Part shown: piece after piece, positions 29,591 to 35,000 of the stretch | Position numbering within the stretch: the first letter of the stretch is position 1 | Layout of the letters: each line of letters begins with the position of its first letter | Source: Halisarca cf. caerulea | Lineage: Eukaryota; Porifera; Demospongiae; Chondrillida; Halisarcidae | Direction: 5' to 3' | Length of the DNA stretch: 35,000 bases | Assembly: GCA_963170055.1 (NCBI GenBank) | Contig: CAUJGJ010000069.1 | Coordinates: 1,800,701 to 1,835,700 of the forward strand | The notes under the pieces: model-generated | What the model was told of the DNA's origin: nothing | Seen by the model: only the letters and a program-made list of their open reading frames with translations | Database searches by the model: none | Program-made: the position numbers and the translations under genes

Positions 29591-29776
29591 CTTGTGCGTA
29601 TTATGTGTAAATGTGTATATGCCATGTATTAAATTTATCATGAACCATCATACGTGGTAGTGGTTCATGTATGCAGGAGACGGGAAAAATATGGCCGCCC
29701 TGCATATACTTTATAACCACTCATACTTTCACTAATATATTATATATATATATATATATAATACATACACCATTAC

Positions 29777-29952
29777 AGTGGAACCTCTGTAATCTAGCAT
29801 CAATCTCGATCATTATTCTATCCATATTTGAAGGGTCATTCACCATCTTTGACTATACTGAGAAATACTGGATAGTCTGACAACCTCTATTATCAGACAT
29901 GTAGCGATCGATCAATTGTGAGTCCCATGGAGTGTCGGATTCACTGTATAGA
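29777..29952. mobile_element. Mariner-type MITE, related third copy
   Basis: It begins CAGTGGAACCTCTGTAATCT after a TA and ends near GTGTCGGATTCACTGTATAG, with TA on both sides. The spacer 29953-30326 shows no gene. Confidence 0.65.
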
Positions 29953-30326
29953 CACTAGATCGCGATTCACAGGTTTGATCAATCCGATGAGATAAATATC
30001 ATAACTTACATGCATGAAATACACATACATGCAAACATGATCCTAAAATCCACACATTACTGATACGAAAATGCTCTAAACAAAACATCACATACTACAT
30101 GATGCACACAAGCAAGACTACAATAACATTTCACTAAAGACTATGTAACCAAAATAGTATATAAATTATACAATGTGTACTTGCACATAGTACAGAAAAA
30201 ATAAAATAAAAAAATGGAGGAACAGGAGCAAATGTACAGCTGAAAAGCCGTCAGTAGCTGTACGTTTATCAAAATCCATGTGGCATCCGGAGGCTGCACT
30301 TCAAACACACGGCAAAAGAAGATTGA

Positions 30327-31173
30327 CTACACCTCATTCTCTTTCTCGCTTCCCTTAGGGCATACCCTACCACCCTTCTGTATGTCTTTATCGTTGAGCG
30401 CCAGAACACCTTCATCCCGGCCAGTTGCTTCCACAGATTGAGGGCAATCATGAGAATCCTGACGCTCCAATCCCCCATCAATTGTTGGAACATTTTGAGG
30501 GATGGCGTGAGGGAGTTCTTCCATTTCTATTTCTGATCTGTTAGTTTCCTGGCGCGGGGTAGTGAGGCTACAAAACAGTGGAAATAAAGCAAAATAGAAA
30601 AAAAAGTACATTTTGACACTGAAGGCAGTTAATACACACACACTTGTACTACCACAGCCTGCAGTGCAGGCTATATTGAGCCACCAGACATCAGTGAGAC
30701 ACCACTGGATATGGGCCCAGCTGCCTCCACCATCCCGATGCCCCCCCCCCCGAGCAATCAGGGGTAGCCCATCTGTGAGGTTGCAAGCCCCACGAGATGG
30801 GTAGGGCTGGGCTGCTACTGGAGAACAGTGGCGTGTCCACCTAACTCACAGCACCAGTGATTCCCAACCCTAAACTCGGTAATATCCAGGCTAATAGCAT
30901 CTAGGGCACCAGCCAATGACCAGCACCCTGCTAAGAGTCTGATGAAGAAATACCCAAGTCACATTCAATGTTTCCAGTGGTTGAGGCTGACAGGTATGAT
31001 TTCACCTGTAAGTAGCTAAGGGTCCCAGTTTTCATCCTTCTAAAAGCACCACCTGCTGGCAACAGGCATAAGCTCTTAAAAGTGGTTACTAACCAGCCCC
31101 TCACACCAACTGGACACACACACACACACACACAAACACACACAAATGCACACACACGCACACACACACACAC

Positions 31174-31220
<47 letters not shown>

Positions 31221-34200
31221 TGTACAAACAGATGTCAGAAAAAAAATCCATCTTGACAGATAAACATTGGGCAAACATACGTACATAACAATACACATAC
31301 ATCGGAATGTGGACACAGAGTAATGTATGTGTACTGCTACTCAGGACTCATGTTACTCATCTACAATCTAACAAGTCACATGGACACACAAAGCTCATCA
31401 CAAAATCAGCTGCACAGAAACCAAACATCTACAGTACCAACATCAGAATAGAGTTTCACGATATTGATTTTACTCAGACGGTATATTGTCAGCTAAAATG
31501 CGGTTGCTATTTAATTACTAACATTTTACTAATTATGTGAAATGCTCTTCATGCAATTTACTTTTTAGCAATGAAACCTGCAATTGTCCTTGTTACATAG
31601 GTCAGTATAGAAATCCAAAAACTTCCATACTTTAGCGGTGGTGTTGGGTTTAGCGATAAGGGAGCAATCCATAATCTTAATGGCTCAAAGTAAACCAGTT
31701 TTTCTAGGTACGTGGCTTGTGTCATTATACATCATTACAACCCGTGGGCTGATCGTATGATCATGGTATACCATGGGACTTAAGCATGGTTATACTGCTT
31801 AAGGTTCATATTGCCGGTATGACTAAAAATTGGTATACTACGAAACACTACATCAGAATATAAGGGTTCCAGAAGCAGTGCATGGATGTACGTACGTTAT
31901 CACTCACCCTCCTCCAGTGGCTGTTTTACGCTTCTTGTGAATTACAACTCCCACAATGACACCAACTACACCAGCTACCACCAGCAGCACCAAAATGGGC
32001 ACAACAACGGCAGGCACTACAGTGCATACAGTATCACAAGTTGGATCATTTGTGGGTCCCTGCTTTGGAAAAACTAGTAGTGCCATTCTTGCAACTTTCA
32101 CTTGCTCGGCAACAGGTTTGCGCTGAGTGGATTCAAACAAGTTGTAAAACACTGCCCCGTTCCCTTTGTCACCAGCGAAGACATAGTTTTCCATTGGAGA
32201 CTGCAATCCAATGCACCCCGGGGATGTACATGCATGGTTCGAGTGTGCTATCGGTCTCACCGTCATGGAGGTGTCATCAGAGATGTTGTAGTAGAACAAC
32301 CCAACACCGCTCACTGCTAGAGCAATGCAAGGATGCCTGTCAACCAAAAGAAAACACAGGGAAGTTATGTTACTGTGAAACGGCACGGGAATTTGCCTGA
32401 GAAAACTAGGATTCTGTTTATTTGAGATGTCTGAAATTGTTATATTTTCCATTCTGTTACTCCAACTTAAAAGAAGTTTCTGGTCAGCTGAAAGCACTAC
32501 ATTTCCCCTCACATGTGGTTGGAGCAAGTTAGACGACACCAACTGATCAGAAGACTGACTGTAAATAGCAGTAAATTCAACCTTGCTCGCATTACCGCAC
32601 TCCACAATGAAACTGTCTTTCTCAAAAGGCGTTATCTGACTGACATATGGACAGTTGCTACCCAATGTTGTCAGCCGTTCGGCCTGACGTTGACCAGGCC
32701 ATGTGTAAAACAAAACCTCACCATTAGATACAACAAAGTATAAGTATTGGCCTTCGTTAAGGAGGAGTAGACGACTACTGATGTTACCAGAAGTGAGATT
32801 ATTGTTGGAAAGGGGCTGCACGCCACAAACTCCATCACCAACTGTAATCTTTCTCACATCGACGTTTGTCTCACTGGAACTGCAGTCGACAAGCACTTCC
32901 AGTGAAGATTTGCTTCTTTCCACTTGTAGGATGTAAGGAGAACACATTGTTAAGTTGCAAGTTATATTTTTTATGTCACCCGTTTCAGACCACTTCACTA
33001 CAAGTACATGATTTGTCGTAGGAATGATGAAGTTGTTTTCAAATTGAATGCCGTTGTAGCCCTGTCCACAGCTAAAACAAAATGGCCGTATTTCAACAGT
33101 CTGTGAGGAGACCTGAGATAGCTTTTGCATTGTGTTGTCGGATGTGTCCAGCAAGTATAAGCCTCCTTCTGCACTGACAATGACATACTTGTTCTCTGGA
33201 AATCCTCCTGTACTGGCTGTAGGTAAAAAGGAGGCTAGAGGAGCAAAAAGATGCAATCACACTAGGACCTTTTAAATACACACCCGAGGGAGCTTCAATT
33301 GCACACCCTAGGGAACTGCAAATGCACACCCTAGGGAGCTTAAATTGCACACCCTAGGGAGCTTCAAATGCACACCCTAGGGAGCTTCAAATGCACCCCC
33401 TATACTGCATATGTTTCGATTTTCATGGGGTATACATTTTGCAGATTTTGGCTTTTAGCAATTTCCGCATTTTCACATACAGCCATGTTTTGCCACTGCA
33501 CAAGAACCCCATCTAAAGTTTCACAGGTGTAAGCTTTTATGGATGGCTTCCAATCTGCAAATACCATGAATATAAAACCACACAAAAATTAAAGTGTACA
33601 TGGTATAGGGAGCTACGAACACACACCTAAAGGGGCTTCAAATGCTCACCCTAGGGGGCTTCAAATGTACGTACATCCTAGGGGGCTTCAAATGCACACT
33701 CTCCAGAGTTGCTAATGAACATGCTATGGGTCCCAGACTTGAAATGCACACCCAAGGGGGGCCTTAAATGCTAACTCTAGGGGGCTTCAAATGTACATCC
33801 TAGCGGGCTTCAAATGCACACTCTACAGGGTTGTAAATGAACATCCTATGGGTCCCGGACTTGAAATGTACACCCCAGGGGGGGTTAAATGCTCACCCTA
33901 GGGGGCTTCAAATGCACACTCTACAGGGTTGCAAATGAACATCCTATGGTCCCAGACTTGAATTGCACACCCAAGGGGGGCTTTAAATGCTCACCCTAGG
34001 GGGCTTTAAATGTACACCCCGGGGGCTTTAAGTGCACATACTGGGGAATGAAAGCAGAATAACTGCTTGTACGCTAACATACAGAGAGTTTGCTGTATTC
34101 CACAAGATGACTGAAATAATGTTCCCATAATATATAGACCGTATTAAAAGTGAATGTAGAAGCCCCCCATATGCTCAAATGCTGAAAACACAATGCGTGC

Positions 34201-35000
34201 AGGACATATCCAGCCTTGTGCCAACAGTGTACACAACTAACCATCGTGGGAGATCATAGATAAGAACCATTGTTTAATGTTAAACATTGTAAATTTAAAG
34301 TTCTTTAGGAGCCAACAGGAGTCGATTCATAAGGGGTATAATTTCAAAGATTTGGGACAACTTGGAACCTAATCACATGTCTTTCAACTGTTGGCAACTT
34401 ATTTGATTCAAGAACACATCCACTGCTAAAGTATCCCATCATGAAGACAACACTGACATGAACAATGTGTGCATCACTTGTGAGCCTACTCCAAAATTGT
34501 ACTGACATCCATATTTACCCAATCCCCCCCCCCCCCCACACACACACCCTTTTGACGCAAAATGGGAAGGGTGAAGTCTCTCTTTGGACCACTCTTTCCC
34601 TAGCCTGTCAACACCAAACCCTAGCCATAGGATCTATGCACTAACTCGGCCCTAATCCATCCCTAGCGTTAACACCGCAACATATGCGTTGAAGACAAGA
34701 CAACTTAACGTGATCTTCAAGGTTACATAGCGATAAACCCAATGATTTTATACTGTATAAGCGAAGTCTGACTGACAGGAAATTCGTCAGTTTGTTTCTT
34801 AGACGTAATTAGCCTCTGCCTGCTCGCCAGTGAAACTGGGCATATAGAAGCACTGCAAAGGTGAAGATTACATTAGATAAAGCCAATTATCGGTTCTATG
34901 AATCAACACTATCTGGGGGGGATCCTAGGGCCTACACTGATGCGCCTTTCTTGTGTGACTCACCGCAGTAAAAGACTAGAAATAAAAGAGAGCGAGCCAG
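30327..35000 (-). CDS. Membrane protein C: single-pass receptor-like protein, 5' end cut by window
   Basis: Exons on minus: from beyond 35000 to 34964, then 33234-31908, then 30567-30327. The visible part of exon 1 encodes LARSLLFLVFYCG, the hydrophobic core of a signal peptide, ending G|GTGAGT in phase 1 as in A and B; its Met lies outside the window. Exon 2 encodes the ectodomain (IRPFCFSCGQGYN, CNLTMCSPYIL, CPYVSQI, FIVECGNAS), which aligns in order with A and B. Eight or more N-glycosylation sites are present. It is followed by a transmembrane segment (VVPAVVVPILVLLVVAGVVG) and HKKRK. A phase-2 intron leads to an 80-codon tail rich in Glu/Asp, without tyrosine. At least 534 residues lie in the window. 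The three tails are unrelated in sequence although the ectodomains are homologous. Function is unknown. Confidence 0.8.
30640..30930. other. GC-rich repeat-like stretch in gene C intron 2
   Basis: Higher GC content than its surroundings, with a C11 run at about 30739. It looks like a dispersed repeat, but I could not identify pol III boxes or terminal repeats. The rest of intron 2 (31218-31900) shows no feature I can name. Confidence 0.3.
31113..31217. repeat. (CA)n microsatellite in gene C intron 2
   Basis: CA repeats with AAACACACACAAATG and ACGCAC interruptions. It reads as GT on the gene's strand but lies far from the donor. Confidence 0.9.
33280..34040. repeat. Minisatellite in gene C intron 1 with ~120-bp higher-order unit
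   Basis: Units of 21-24 bp of the form CACCCTAGGGGGCTTCAAATG occur at 33280-33410 and 33615-34040. In the second block they form a larger pattern, CTAGGGGGCTTCAAATG, CACTCT.CAG.GTTG..AATGA, CATCCTATGGGTCCC.GACTT, repeated about three times at roughly 120-bp spacing. It is non-coding. Confidence 0.8.
34041..34963. other. Remainder of gene C intron 1
   Basis: Unremarkable non-coding sequence with a C15 run followed by (CA)5 at about 34525-34548. No repeat or gene is recognised. Confidence 0.4.

Noticed and set aside
30640..30930. Possible tRNA-derived SINE
   Set aside because: I could not find convincing A and B boxes or a tail.
28720..34545. C10-C15 runs (28722, 30739, 34525) as G-quadruplex sites
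   Set aside because: They are single homopolymers, likely of uncertain length in sequencing, with no surrounding structure.

Overview
This window is animal nuclear DNA, not prokaryotic. Genes are split by GT-AG introns, some very short (about 70 nt). There are long (GT)n/(CA)n tracts, several families of small inverted-repeat transposons, and a complete six-exon dihydrofolate reductase gene. The compact genes, the transposon mix and the absence of vertebrate repeats suggest an early-branching metazoan, perhaps a sponge. That placement is inference; nothing here proves the taxon. I saw no rRNA, tRNA or CRISPR array.

Layout. (1) 1-4266: the right part of a PIF/Harbinger transposon. It has a transposase truncated at its C-terminus and a convergent Myb/SANT-like DNA-binding gene, followed by a 183-bp terminal repeat into which an ~885-bp element with 4-bp CCGG target duplications has inserted; the compound unit was then tandemly duplicated. 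(2) 4270-12660: three tandem, intronless paralogous genes for an acidic protein of about 340-350 residues built from four ~84-residue repeats, which I do not recognise. Their flanks are segmentally duplicated, one orphan 3' flank marks a probable lost fourth gene, and two copies share a 412-bp identical tract. (3) 13051-17789: a small two-exon gene resembling the DUF4476 family, ending only 65 bp before the start codon of DHFR. The DHFR gene carries a 26-bp minisatellite in intron 3 and (GT)n tracts starting at two of its splice donors. (4) 18312-35000: a family of three single-pass membrane proteins, here called A (minus), B (plus) and C (minus, cut by the window edge). Each has a signal-peptide exon, a phase-1 intron, one large ectodomain plus transmembrane exon, a phase-2 intron, and a cytoplasmic-tail exon. 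A and B are head-to-head, 232 bp apart. A fragment of a fourth member follows B. (5) 25653-27013, between B and C: a decayed cobalamin-binding radical SAM gene.

The most notable undescribed material is the membrane-protein family with its fixed exon architecture and the tandem four-repeat gene family. Both look like lineage-specific, rapidly evolving clusters. Their biochemical functions cannot be read from sequence alone. Many apparent open frames in the (GT)n/(CA)n tracts (Val-Cys or His-Thr runs) are artefacts and are not annotated.
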